A stretch of 40,468 nt of DNA from JAZNBI01 sp045586995 (GTDB taxonomy: Bacteria; Bacillota; Clostridia; Oscillospirales; CAG-272). Shown piece after piece: positions 32,980-40,283 of the stretch. Position 1 is the first letter of the stretch, and the number at the start of each line of letters is the position of its first letter. The DNA is taken from positions 1 to 40,468 of the forward strand of contig JAZNBI010000041.1 in the NCBI GenBank assembly GCA_045586995.1, in the 5' to 3' direction. Below the pieces are notes generated by a model. The model saw only the letters and a program-made list of their open reading frames with translations, was not told the origin of the DNA and did no database searches. A program made the position numbers and the translations under genes.

Positions 32980-34806
32980 ATGGGAAAAATTATTGGTATA
33001 GACCTTGGTACTACAAACTCTTGTGTAGCAGTTTTTGAGGGAGGAGAACCTATCGTTATTCCTAATCCGGAAGGCGCGCGCACAACCCCTTCGGTAGTTG
33101 CATTTTCAAAAACCGGCGAACGGATGGTAGGACAGATTGCAAAACGTCAATCTATCACTAATCCCGAAAGAACCATATCAAGTATAAAACGCGAAATGGG
33201 AAGCTCATATAAAGTGTCAATAGAAGATAAAAACTATACGCCTCAAGAAATTTCTGCTATGATTCTTCAAAAATTGAAGGCAGATGCAGAAGCATATCTC
33301 GGAACGAGCGTTACCGAAGCTGTTATTACTGTACCTGCATATTTTTCGGATGCCCAAAGACAGGCAACAAAGGATGCGGGAAAGATTGCAGGACTTGATG
33401 TAAAGAGAATCATTAACGAGCCGACAGCTGCTGCTTTGGCTTATGGTATGGATAAAGAAAAAGACCAAAAAATAATGGTATTTGACCTTGGAGGAGGAAC
33501 TTTTGACGTATCGTTGCTCGAAATCAGCGATGGCGTTTTTGAGGTTCTTGCCACTGCGGGAAATAATCGTCTTGGAGGAGATGACTTTGACAAGCGTATT
33601 ATTGACTGGATGGTAGATGATTTCAAGAGAGAAAACGGCGTTGATTTAAGAAATGACAAAATGGTTATGCAACGTCTTAAAGAAGCTGCCGAAAAAGCAA
33701 AAATAGAGCTTTCCGGAATGACCAGCTCTAATATTAATCTTCCGTTTATAACGGCAACGGCAAATGGCCCGCTCCATTTTGACACCACCCTCACCAGAGC
33801 TAAATTTGATGAGCTTACCGCAGACCTTGTTGAAGCTACTATGAAGCCGACAAAGCAGGTTATAAACGACGCAGGACTCAGCGTATCTCAGATTGATAAG
33901 GTTCTTCTTGTAGGAGGTTCTTCCAGAATTCCCGCGGTTCAAGAAGCGGTAAAGAAATTTATCGGTAAAGACCCATTTAAAGGTATCAACCCCGACGAAT
34001 GTGTTGCAATCGGCGCGGCTATCCAAGCCGGCGTTCTTGGAGGCGATGTTAAGGATTTGCTTCTGTTGGACGTTACCCCTCTGTCCTTGGGAATTGAAAC
34101 TCTCGGCGGAATATTTAATCGCATTATCGAAAGAAACACAACAATTCCTGTAAAGAAGAGCCAGATTTATTCTACCGCCGCAGATGGTCAGACATCTGTT
34201 GAAATTCACGTTTTGCAGGGAGAACGTGAAATGGCAGCCAATAATACAACTCTCGGACGCTTTAATCTTGATGGAATTCCTGCAGCCCCCAGAGGAGTTC
34301 CGCAAATCGAGGTTACATTTGACATTGACGCTAACGGTATCGTTAATGTTACGGCAACCGATAAAGGCACGGGAAAAGAACAGCATATTACTATCACATC
34401 TTCAACCAATATGAGTCAAGAGGATATTGACCGTGCAATTAAAGATGCTGAAAGATTTGCAGATGAGGATAAAAAGCAAAAAGAAGCGGTTGATACCAAG
34501 AATCGCGCTGAATCGCTTATTTTCCAATGTGAAAAAACTTTGGGAGAGCTTGGCGATAAGGTTTCTGATAGCGAAAAAGCAGATGTACGCGCTGCAATTG
34601 ATCGCTTGCGCGAAACTGTAAAAACCGACAACACGGAGGCTATTAAGAGCGATATAGAAGCGCTGGAAAAAGCATTCTATGCTATTTCCGAAAAGCTTTA
34701 TAAACAGCAGCAAGCAAATGCACAAGGCGGAGCTGATGGAAGCGATAATCAGCAAAATGATAATTATTACAATGCCGATTACGAAGATAAGAGCGAAGGT
34801 AAATAA
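32980..34806 (+). CDS. dnaK: Chaperone protein DnaK (Hsp70)
   Basis: This 608-residue ATP-dependent chaperone has an ATPase domain beginning IIGIDLGTTNSCVAVFEGG, with VPAYFSDAQRQATKDAGKIAGL, FDLGGGTFDVSLLE and LVGGSSRIPAVQEAV. The substrate-binding domain starts near residue 370 (LLLDVTPLSLGIETLGG). A helical lid and a disordered tail rich in Gln, Asn and Asp follow; the tail ends DKSEGK instead of the common EEV-type end. GGAGG lies upstream. As in Gram-positives, the ATPase domain lacks the 24-residue insertion of E. coli DnaK. Confidence 0.98.
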   Translation: MGKIIGIDLGTTNSCVAVFEGGEPIVIPNPEGARTTPSVVAFSKTGERMVGQIAKRQSITNPERTISSIKREMGSSYKVSIEDKNYTPQEISAMILQKLKADAEAYLGTSVTEAVITVPAYFSDAQRQATKDAGKIAGLDVKRIINEPTAAALAYGMDKEKDQKIMVFDLGGGTFDVSLLEISDGVFEVLATAGNNRLGGDDFDKRIIDWMVDDFKRENGVDLRNDKMVMQRLKEAAEKAKIELSGMTSSNINLPFITATANGPLHFDTTLTRAKFDELTADLVEATMKPTKQVINDAGLSVSQIDKVLLVGGSSRIPAVQEAVKKFIGKDPFKGINPDECVAIGAAIQAGVLGGDVKDLLLLDVTPLSLGIETLGGIFNRIIERNTTIPVKKSQIYSTAADGQTSVEIHVLQGEREMAANNTTLGRFNLDGIPAAPRGVPQIEVTFDIDANGIVNVTATDKGTGKEQHITITSSTNMSQEDIDRAIKDAERFADEDKKQKEAVDTKNRAESLIFQCEKTLGELGDKVSDSEKADVRAAIDRLRETVKTDNTEAIKSDIEALEKAFYAISEKLYKQQQANAQGGADGSDNQQNDNYYNADYEDKSEGK

Positions 34807-34830
34807 TTCGTATATACAATTATGATACAA

Positions 34831-34858
34831 GCGGGGAAGGGTGAATGCTCTTTCCCGC
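34831..34858 (+). other. Intercistronic hairpin between dnaK and dnaJ
   Basis: GCGGGGAA (34831-34838) pairs with TTTCCCGC (34851-34858) with one G-U pair and a 12-base loop. No T tract follows, so it is not a standard terminator; partial processing or mRNA stabilisation is possible. Confidence 0.45.
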
Positions 34859-34915
34859 AAACCGATAATAAAACATATAAAATCCGCATTATACTCGGAT
34901 TTGAGAGGCAATACG

Positions 34916-36043
34916 ATGGCAGATAAACGTGATTATTATGAGGTGCTCGGGATAAAAAAAGGTGCCGGGGACGATGAAATAAAAAAAGCGTATCGAACGC
35001 TTGCAAAAAAATATCATCCCGATATGAATCCGGGTAGCAAAGATGCAGAAGAAAAATTCAAAGAAGTCAATGAAGCATACGGTGTGCTTTCCGATCCGGA
35101 TAAAAAGGCAAAATATGACCAGTTCGGTCACGATGCATTTTCACCGGGAGGCGGATTCGATGCCGATATGGGCGGCTTCGGCGGATTTGGCGATATATTC
35201 AGCACGTTTTTTGGCGGTGGATTCGGTTCTCAACGTCAAGAAAGCAGAAATCGTCCGTTAAGAGGAGATGACATCATCTTAAGAGTTTCAATCTCCTTTG
35301 AAGATGCGGCGTTTGGAGTAAAGCGAGATATATCGTATAACAAAATACAAAAATGTCCTGATTGTTCCGGAAGCGGTGCTGCAAAAGGCACAACACCCGA
35401 AAAATGCTCGGCTTGCGGAGGCAGTGGTCAAAAGAGAGTTTATCAAAGAATGGCAGGTATGCAATTTCAAAGCGTTGTAACCTGTGACCAATGTCACGGC
35501 ACGGGAAAAATTATTAAAACCCCTTGTCAAAATTGTCGCGGAAGCGGATCGATTCGCATATCCAAAAAGCTCAGTGTATCTATACCTGCAGGTATTAATA
35601 CGGGTGGAAATGTCATCCTTCGCGGTCAAGGCAACGACGGTAAAAACGGCGGTGGCTCAGGTGACCTTATATTGTCGATTACGGTTATGCCACACAGCAT
35701 TTTTGAGCGTGAGGGATATAATATTTATTGTGAGGTTCCCGTTACGGTTGCAGAAGCCACTTTAGGCGCGGAAATTCGTATTCCTACACTTGAAGGAGAT
35801 GAAAAGTATATAATCCCAGAAGGAACTCAGCCGGGAACCGAATTTACACTTCGAGGTAAAGGGATCCCCTATTTGAACACTCCCGGAAGAAGAGGGGATT
35901 TGATATTTACTGTAAATGTAGAAATTCCAAAATCTCTCAATTCAAAACAAAAAGAAAACATGCGTGCTTTTGCAGATAGCTGCGGCGAGAGCAACTATGC
36001 TAAAAAATCTAAATTTTTCAAGAAATTTTTCGATAAGAAATAA
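34916..36043 (+). CDS. dnaJ: Chaperone protein DnaJ (Hsp40)
   Basis: This 375-residue cochaperone has a J domain (1-70) with the essential HPD at 34-36, a Gly/Phe-rich region (about 75-115), and a zinc domain with four CxxCxGxG repeats (CPDCSGSG, CSACGGSG, CDQCHGTG, CQNCRGSG). The C-terminal substrate-binding and dimerisation domains follow. The start at 34916 has GAGAGG seven bases upstream; an in-frame ATG at 34841 lies in the intercistronic hairpin. It is followed 11 bases later by prmA. Confidence 0.97.
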   Translation: MADKRDYYEVLGIKKGAGDDEIKKAYRTLAKKYHPDMNPGSKDAEEKFKEVNEAYGVLSDPDKKAKYDQFGHDAFSPGGGFDADMGGFGGFGDIFSTFFGGGFGSQRQESRNRPLRGDDIILRVSISFEDAAFGVKRDISYNKIQKCPDCSGSGAAKGTTPEKCSACGGSGQKRVYQRMAGMQFQSVVTCDQCHGTGKIIKTPCQNCRGSGSIRISKKLSVSIPAGINTGGNVILRGQGNDGKNGGGSGDLILSITVMPHSIFEREGYNIYCEVPVTVAEATLGAEIRIPTLEGDEKYIIPEGTQPGTEFTLRGKGIPYLNTPGRRGDLIFTVNVEIPKSLNSKQKENMRAFADSCGESNYAKKSKFFKKFFDKK

Positions 36044-36054
36044 AGAGGATATTG

Positions 36055-37020
36055 ATGGATAAGGATTATGTGTGCTCTGATTTTGGAGAAATAGATAGCT
36101 GGAATCAAATCAAGGTTTCTGTAAATATTAAAGATCTCGATACGCTGGTTGCTATTATGAGTATGATAGATAACAACTTGATGATAGAGGATTACAGCGA
36201 TATAGACCTTAAAACCTGCTATGGAGATTTGATAGATGAAAAAATTTTAAATGCGGATAAAAGTATAGCTTTTGTTTCTTTGTTTGTGGCATCCGATAAA
36301 AACTTTTCGGAAACGGTTGCGTTTATAAAAGAACGGTGTGCTGTCGAAAACATAGATATAAAAGTTGAGGTTGTGGGTATAAAAGAAGAAGATTGGGCAA
36401 ACTCTTGGAGGGATTATTATAAAACCCTGCGCGTCGGAAACAGAGTGGTAATCGTTCCGATGTGGGAGAAATATAATCCTACAGCAGATGATATAGTTGT
36501 TAAAATGGATCCCGGAATGGCGTTTGGAACCGGAACTCATGAAACTACTCGACTTGTGTTGGAATTGCTTGAAAGGTATCTTGAAAAGGGAAGCAGAATG
36601 CTGGATGTTGGAAGCGGCAGTGGTATCCTCGCGATTTGTGCATCTAAGCTTGGTGCTTCGTTGTGCAGAGCTTATGACATTGACCCGGTTGCTGTCAAGG
36701 TTGCCGAACAGAACATCAAAGACAATAACTGCACAAATGTTTTTGCTGCAGAATCAGATCTTCTTAAGCATGTAGATATTTCAGACGGTAAATACGATAT
36801 TATAACAGCAAATATTGTTGCAGATATAATTATTCGAATGGCTCCCAATGTGAGTGGTTATCTTAATGATAACGGCGTTTTACTTGCATCGGGTATTATT
36901 GCCGAACGCGCTGCGGATGTTATTAAATCGCTTGAAGAAAACGGATTATATACGGTTGAGCGTTTAGATGATAACGGTTGGTGCGCCTTGGCTTTGAAAA
37001 AAAGAATAATTAATAAATAA
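36055..37020 (+). CDS. prmA: Ribosomal protein L11 methyltransferase PrmA
   Basis: This 321-residue enzyme trimethylates lysine side chains and the N terminus of L11. It has an N-terminal substrate-recognition domain (about 1-110) with NSWRDYYKTLRVG. The catalytic domain carries DPGMAFGTGTHETTRL and the SAM motif LDVGSGSGILAICASKLG. ITANIVADIII corresponds to the family's NIL motif region. prmA after dnaJ is usual in Firmicutes, but rsmE, which commonly follows, is absent here and a terminator ends the operon. Confidence 0.95.
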   Translation: MDKDYVCSDFGEIDSWNQIKVSVNIKDLDTLVAIMSMIDNNLMIEDYSDIDLKTCYGDLIDEKILNADKSIAFVSLFVASDKNFSETVAFIKERCAVENIDIKVEVVGIKEEDWANSWRDYYKTLRVGNRVVIVPMWEKYNPTADDIVVKMDPGMAFGTGTHETTRLVLELLERYLEKGSRMLDVGSGSGILAICASKLGASLCRAYDIDPVAVKVAEQNIKDNNCTNVFAAESDLLKHVDISDGKYDIITANIVADIIIRMAPNVSGYLNDNGVLLASGIIAERAADVIKSLEENGLYTVERLDDNGWCALALKKRIINK

Positions 37021-37023
37021 ATT

Positions 37024-37055
37024 AAGCTCCGCATTGTAAAAATGCGGAGCTTTTT
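37024..37055 (+). terminator. Terminator of the hrcA-prmA operon
   Basis: AAGCTCCGCATT (37024-37035) pairs with AATGCGGAGCTT (37041-37052) around GTAAA, and a T run follows. Confidence 0.92.
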
Positions 37056-37083
37056 ATAAATAAAAATAATTTGCCTATCATAA

Positions 37084-37117
37084 TGCGACAGAATTTTCAT
37101 TTGGATAGCATTATAAT
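37084..37117 (+). promoter_or_regulatory. Candidate spoIIG promoter with Spo0A-like box
   Basis: TGCGACA (37084-37090) lies 21 bases before a perfect TATAAT (37112-37117). In B. subtilis the spoIIG promoter also has an over-long spacer, about 22 bases, and is activated by Spo0A at boxes near the -35. The complement TGTCGCA is one base from the Spo0A box. The same heptamer precedes spoIIAA. Confidence 0.5.
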
Positions 37118-37151
37118 AAATTCAGAAACGAATCAGGAGATGGTGAAAACA

Positions 37152-38027
37152 ATGGAATGGGAAGTATACGGCGACCTGCTTTTTTTTATAAATTTCAGTA
37201 TGGATTTCCTATGCTTTTTTCTTACAACAAAATTAATGCATAGAAAACTTAAGCTTGTCAGAACACTCGCAGCCGCTGCAATCGGAGGTGTATATGCGGT
37301 GCTTTCGCTTTTTATAAATTTTTTATGGATTCCGTCTTTGATGATAGACATCGGAGTTTGCGTTATTATTTGTTCAATTGCTTTTGCCGATAAAAATATA
37401 AAAATAAGGTCTATGGCGTTGCTTGTCGGAATTTATATGGTTGTATCGATGTTTCTCGGCGGTATTATGACGGCATTGTTTAATATGTTAAACCGTTCGG
37501 ATATACCGTTTGGCGAAACAGAACATTCAGGATCGATGACGATTTTGATATTTATTGTTTTATCCGCGATAAGCGGCGCATCTCTTTTGATCGGGGGACG
37601 TTATATTCGAAAAAGCAGTGTGGATAAATGCGTTAAGTTAAATATTACATATAACGGAAAAACCGTTGAGTTGAACGGTATAAGCGATAGTGGAAATCTA
37701 CTGAAAGACCCCATAAGCGGAAAGAGGGTAATAGTTGCCGATACATGTGCGGTATTGGGGATATTGCCGCGTGCGGTATCGGTTGCAATAGGAAAAAATG
37801 ATATTTCGGCTTTAAGCAAGCTTTCCACAGATGCGGCTAAAAGGATACGACTGATTCCTTCCACAACAGCCGCAGGTGAAAAGGTGTTGTACGGAATTAT
37901 ACCCGATAAAATTATTATTGAATTTGAAGATAAAAGTCACGAGGTTGATGCGTTATTCGCACCTGCCTCCATCTCGGGAGCAGGGGGGGAATTTAACGCG
38001 TTAGTTCCGAATGAATTGTTACTATAA
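37152..38027 (+). CDS. spoIIGA: Sigma-E processing peptidase SpoIIGA
   Basis: This protein of about 291 residues has five N-terminal membrane segments (VYGDLLFFINFSMDFLCFF onward, to about residue 155) and a C-terminal aspartic protease domain. The catalytic motif is GISDSGNLLKDP, with Asp179. At the septum, on signal from the forespore, it cleaves the pro-sequence from sigma-E. The start at 37152 aligns with the family N terminus (xVYxDxxxxxN); ATG 37140 and GTG 37143 are alternatives lying within or too near the AGGAGATGG site. sigE follows 22 bases later. Confidence 0.9.
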   Translation: MEWEVYGDLLFFINFSMDFLCFFLTTKLMHRKLKLVRTLAAAAIGGVYAVLSLFINFLWIPSLMIDIGVCVIICSIAFADKNIKIRSMALLVGIYMVVSMFLGGIMTALFNMLNRSDIPFGETEHSGSMTILIFIVLSAISGASLLIGGRYIRKSSVDKCVKLNITYNGKTVELNGISDSGNLLKDPISGKRVIVADTCAVLGILPRAVSVAIGKNDISALSKLSTDAAKRIRLIPSTTAAGEKVLYGIIPDKIIIEFEDKSHEVDALFAPASISGAGGEFNALVPNELLL

Positions 38028-38049
38028 TATAAGGAGTACAGTACATATA

Positions 38050-38778
38050 ATGAGATTATTAAAAAAAATAAAGCGTCTTTTTGATAAATTTTTTTATTAT
38101 CGCAAAAAGGTCATTCGATTTTTTGGTAAAAAAGGTATATATTATATTAACGGGCCGGATATGCTTCCGCCGCCATTGAGCAGAGAAGAAGAAGCGGAGA
38201 TTATCGAACGAATAGACAATGATGAGCGGGCACGGGGAATTCTGATTGAACACAATCTTCGATTAGTGGTTTATATTGCAAAAAAATTTGACAATACGGG
38301 AATCGGTATAGAGGATTTAATATCAATAGGAACGATAGGACTTATTAAAGCCATAAATACATTTAAGACAGATAAAAACATAAAACTGGCTACATACGCT
38401 TCGAGGTGTATAGAAAACGAAATTTTAATGTATATACGCAAGCATTCCGTTACGCATTGTGAAGTTTCAATTGACGAGCCGTTAAATACCGATTGGGACG
38501 GCAACGAGCTTTTACTTTCCGATGTGCTCGGAAGCGATGAAAACAGCGTATCATACGAGCTTGAACGAAATGAGGAAAAAAAGGTAATTAAGGATGCGGT
38601 GGAAGCATTGGATGAAAGGGAACGAATTATAATCGAATTGCGTTTCGGTCTTAAAGGTGGAAGCGAACTCACTCAAAAAGAGGTTGCAGATCTGCTCGGG
38701 ATTTCACAATCATACATATCACGGCTTGAAAAGAAAATTATTTCTAAATTAAAAAACGAAATATGCGATAAAATTTAA
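38050..38778 (+). CDS. sigE: RNA polymerase sigma-E factor precursor (mother cell)
   Basis: This 242-residue pro-sigma-E is required for mother-cell gene expression. A basic, amphipathic pro-sequence of about 30 residues (MRLLKKIKRLFDKFFYYRKK) precedes YYINGPDMLPPPLS, where SpoIIGA cleavage is expected by analogy with B. subtilis. Regions 2 and 4 follow closely that protein: NLRLVVYIAKKFDNTGIGIED, LATYASRCIENEILMYIRK, LTQKEVADLLGISQSYISRLE. AAGGAG is 13 bases from the ATG. sigG, often the next gene, is absent; rpmE follows. Confidence 0.96.
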   Translation: MRLLKKIKRLFDKFFYYRKKVIRFFGKKGIYYINGPDMLPPPLSREEEAEIIERIDNDERARGILIEHNLRLVVYIAKKFDNTGIGIEDLISIGTIGLIKAINTFKTDKNIKLATYASRCIENEILMYIRKHSVTHCEVSIDEPLNTDWDGNELLLSDVLGSDENSVSYELERNEEKKVIKDAVEALDERERIIIELRFGLKGGSELTQKEVADLLGISQSYISRLEKKIISKLKNEICDKI

Positions 38779-38827
38779 ATTTTTTATCGATTGAACAAAT
38801 TTTTTGACATAATTTTTCAAAAAGGAC

Positions 38828-38856
38828 TTGCAATTGTGTTGTAAATGTGATATAAT
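38828..38856 (+). promoter_or_regulatory. Sigma-A promoter of rpmE
   Basis: TTGCAA (38828-38833), 17 bases, then TATAAT (38851-38856), with an extended TGA. The 12-base ATGTGATATAAT recurs exactly at the tRNA-Trp promoter. Confidence 0.85.
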
Positions 38857-38898
38857 CAAATGCAATTATGGATAAAGTACAAAGTGAGGTGTAAATAA

Positions 38899-39105
38899 AT
38901 GAAGGAAGGAATCCATCCTAAATACGAAGAAGCAGTTATAAAGTGCGCTTGCGGTGAAGTTGTAACCACAAGATCCACAAAAGGCGGCGAGATAAAGGTT
39001 GAAATTTGTTCTAAGTGCCATCCTTTCTTTACCGGTAAGCAGAAATTCGTTGATGCCGGCGGTAGAGTTGATAAATTCAAAAAGAGATTGCAATCGAGCA
39101 AATAA
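38899..39105 (+). CDS. rpmE: 50S ribosomal protein L31, zinc-binding type
   Basis: This 68-residue protein has two cysteine pairs: CAC near residue 17 and CSKC near residue 37, the zinc-binding form (C+). The motifs KEGIHPKYEEAVIKC and HPFFTGKQKFVDAGGRVDKF are diagnostic. In Bacillus the zinc form can release zinc upon starvation and be replaced by a cysteine-free paralogue; no such paralogue lies here. It has its own promoter and terminator and stands as a single-gene unit. Confidence 0.97.
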   Translation: MKEGIHPKYEEAVIKCACGEVVTTRSTKGGEIKVEICSKCHPFFTGKQKFVDAGGRVDKFKKRLQSSK

Positions 39106-39126
39106 TTTGTTTGTTGCTTATTGCTT

Positions 39127-39165
39127 AAAAAGCAGAGCAGACTTGATAGGTCTGCTCTGCTTTTT
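39127..39165. terminator. Bidirectional terminator between rpmE and ymdB
   Basis: A perfect 16-bp stem, 39127-39142 with 39150-39165 around TTGATAG, has A and T runs at the two ends, so it serves both convergent genes. Confidence 0.92.
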
Positions 39166-39172
39166 AAAATTT

Positions 39173-39946
39173 TTAAAACACAATTCGTTCGACACTTGTA
39201 ACACGTTTTGAAAAAGCATCGATATCAAAAATTGCACCGTGCACAGAAATTTTTCCTTCGGGTACAGTGTAGTACTGCGGCATTTGTGTTTTTAATTTTC
39301 TGATAACTTCGTCGGGAGATACACCGAGGATACTGTTTTCAGGGCCGGACATTCCAAGATCTGTAATATATCCGGTTCCAAAAGTAAGGATTTTTTCGTC
39401 TGCTGTCGGGACGTGTGTGTGCGTTCCGAAAATTATATGAATTCTGCCGTCAAAGTGCATTGCGAGTGCAAGCTTCTCTGAGGTTGCCTCGGCGTGGATA
39501 TCCAACAAAGCAATATCATAATTGCCGTTTTCGCGTGATAAAATACGCTCTATTGTATCAAAAGGGCAGGAAAGATTGTCAGACATAAAAATGTTTCCCA
39601 TAATATTTATACAAAGAATTTTCCAACCGTTTACATTTTTGATTGCATAGCCGTTGCCGGGGGTACTTGAAGGATAATTTGCAGGGCGTATTATACTGTC
39701 GCTACTGTCAAGAAAATCATAAAGATCGCGTTTTCCAAAAACGTGATTTCCGGTTGTAATAAAATCTATACCGCAATCCAACAAAGTTTTTGCATCGGCA
39801 GAAGAGAGCCCCTTGATATTGGTTGCGTTTTCTGCGTTTGCGACTACGAAGTCTGCATTAATATATGAACGTGTTTTCCATAAATTGTTTTTTAAATATT
39901 CGATGGTCTTAACACCGACGATATCACCAATAGTTAAAATTCTCAT
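39173..39946 (-). CDS. ymdB: YmdB-family metallophosphoesterase (TIGR00282)
   Basis: This 257-residue dimetal phosphoesterase of the YmdB family has cyclic nucleotide phosphodiesterase activity in B. subtilis and influences biofilm and mRNA turnover. Metal-binding motifs are visible: ILTIGDIVG at the N terminus, NAENAT, TTGNHVFGKRDLYDF, LDIHAEATSEK and FGTHTHVPTADEKIL. The ATG at 39946 gives the family's N terminus MRILTIGDIVG; the ATG at 40012 would add 22 residues with no homology pattern. The ribosome binding site AAGAAAAG is modest. It has its own promoter on the minus strand. Confidence 0.92.
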   Translation of the reverse strand: MRILTIGDIVGVKTIEYLKNNLWKTRSYINADFVVANAENATNIKGLSSADAKTLLDCGIDFITTGNHVFGKRDLYDFLDSSDSIIRPANYPSSTPGNGYAIKNVNGWKILCINIMGNIFMSDNLSCPFDTIERILSRENGNYDIALLDIHAEATSEKLALAMHFDGRIHIIFGTHTHVPTADEKILTFGTGYITDLGMSGPENSILGVSPDEVIRKLKTQMPQYYTVPEGKISVHGAIFDIDAFSKRVTSVERIVF

Positions 39947-40036
39947 TATAATATCTTTTCTTAAAAATGTATTTTGAAAAATGATTTTCGAGTTTGTGCC
40001 GCTATACAGCACTTTATTCCAATAAAATTATTTATT

Positions 40037-40065
40037 ATTATAATATAAATTCTTGAAAAAGTCAA
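40037..40065 (-). promoter_or_regulatory. Sigma-A promoter of ymdB
   Basis: On the minus strand, TTGACT (40060-40065), 17 bases, and TATAAT (40037-40042) lie 91 bases upstream of the ymdB start. Confidence 0.8.
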
Positions 40066-40124
40066 TATACGTTTGATTTAATAAAAACTTATAAATAAAA
40101 AATAAAAAAAGTTGAAAAATACTA

Positions 40125-40153
40125 TTGCAAAAAGTCAAATGATGTGATATAAT
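40125..40153 (+). promoter_or_regulatory. Sigma-A promoter of tRNA-Trp
   Basis: TTGCAA (40125-40130), 17 bases, and TATAAT (40148-40153) with extended TGA. The predicted start is about 10 bases before the tRNA. Confidence 0.85.
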
Positions 40154-40169
40154 GAACGCGTTGCTTTAA

Positions 40170-40245
40170 AGGGGTATAGTTCAGTCGGTAGAACACCAGT
40201 CTCCAAAACTGGGTGTCGTGGGTTCAAGTCCTTCTGCCCCTGCCA
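40170..40245 (+). tRNA. tRNA-Trp (CCA)
   Basis: A complete 76-base cloverleaf: acceptor AGGGGTA with TGCCCCT, D arm with GTTCAGTCGGTAGAAC, anticodon stem CCAGT/ACTGG around CTCCAAA (anticodon CCA), and T arm with GTGGG/CTTCT around TTCAAGT, partly wobble-paired. The encoded G-CCA end is present. It has its own promoter and terminator, so it is a single-gene unit. Confidence 0.95.
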
Positions 40246-40247
40246 AG

Positions 40248-40281
40248 AAAAAAGCCATTCGCGTATGCGGATGGCTTTTTT
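40248..40281 (+). terminator. Terminator after tRNA-Trp
   Basis: A 15-bp stem (40248-40262 with 40267-40281, one T-G pair) around GTAT ends in six T, directly after the tRNA. Confidence 0.9.
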
Positions 40282-40283
40282 CA

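Noticed and set aside
33646..34386. 246-codon antisense frame inside dnaK
   Set aside because: Shadow of dnaK codon usage; no ribosome binding site or protein-like pattern, and dnaK is unquestionable.
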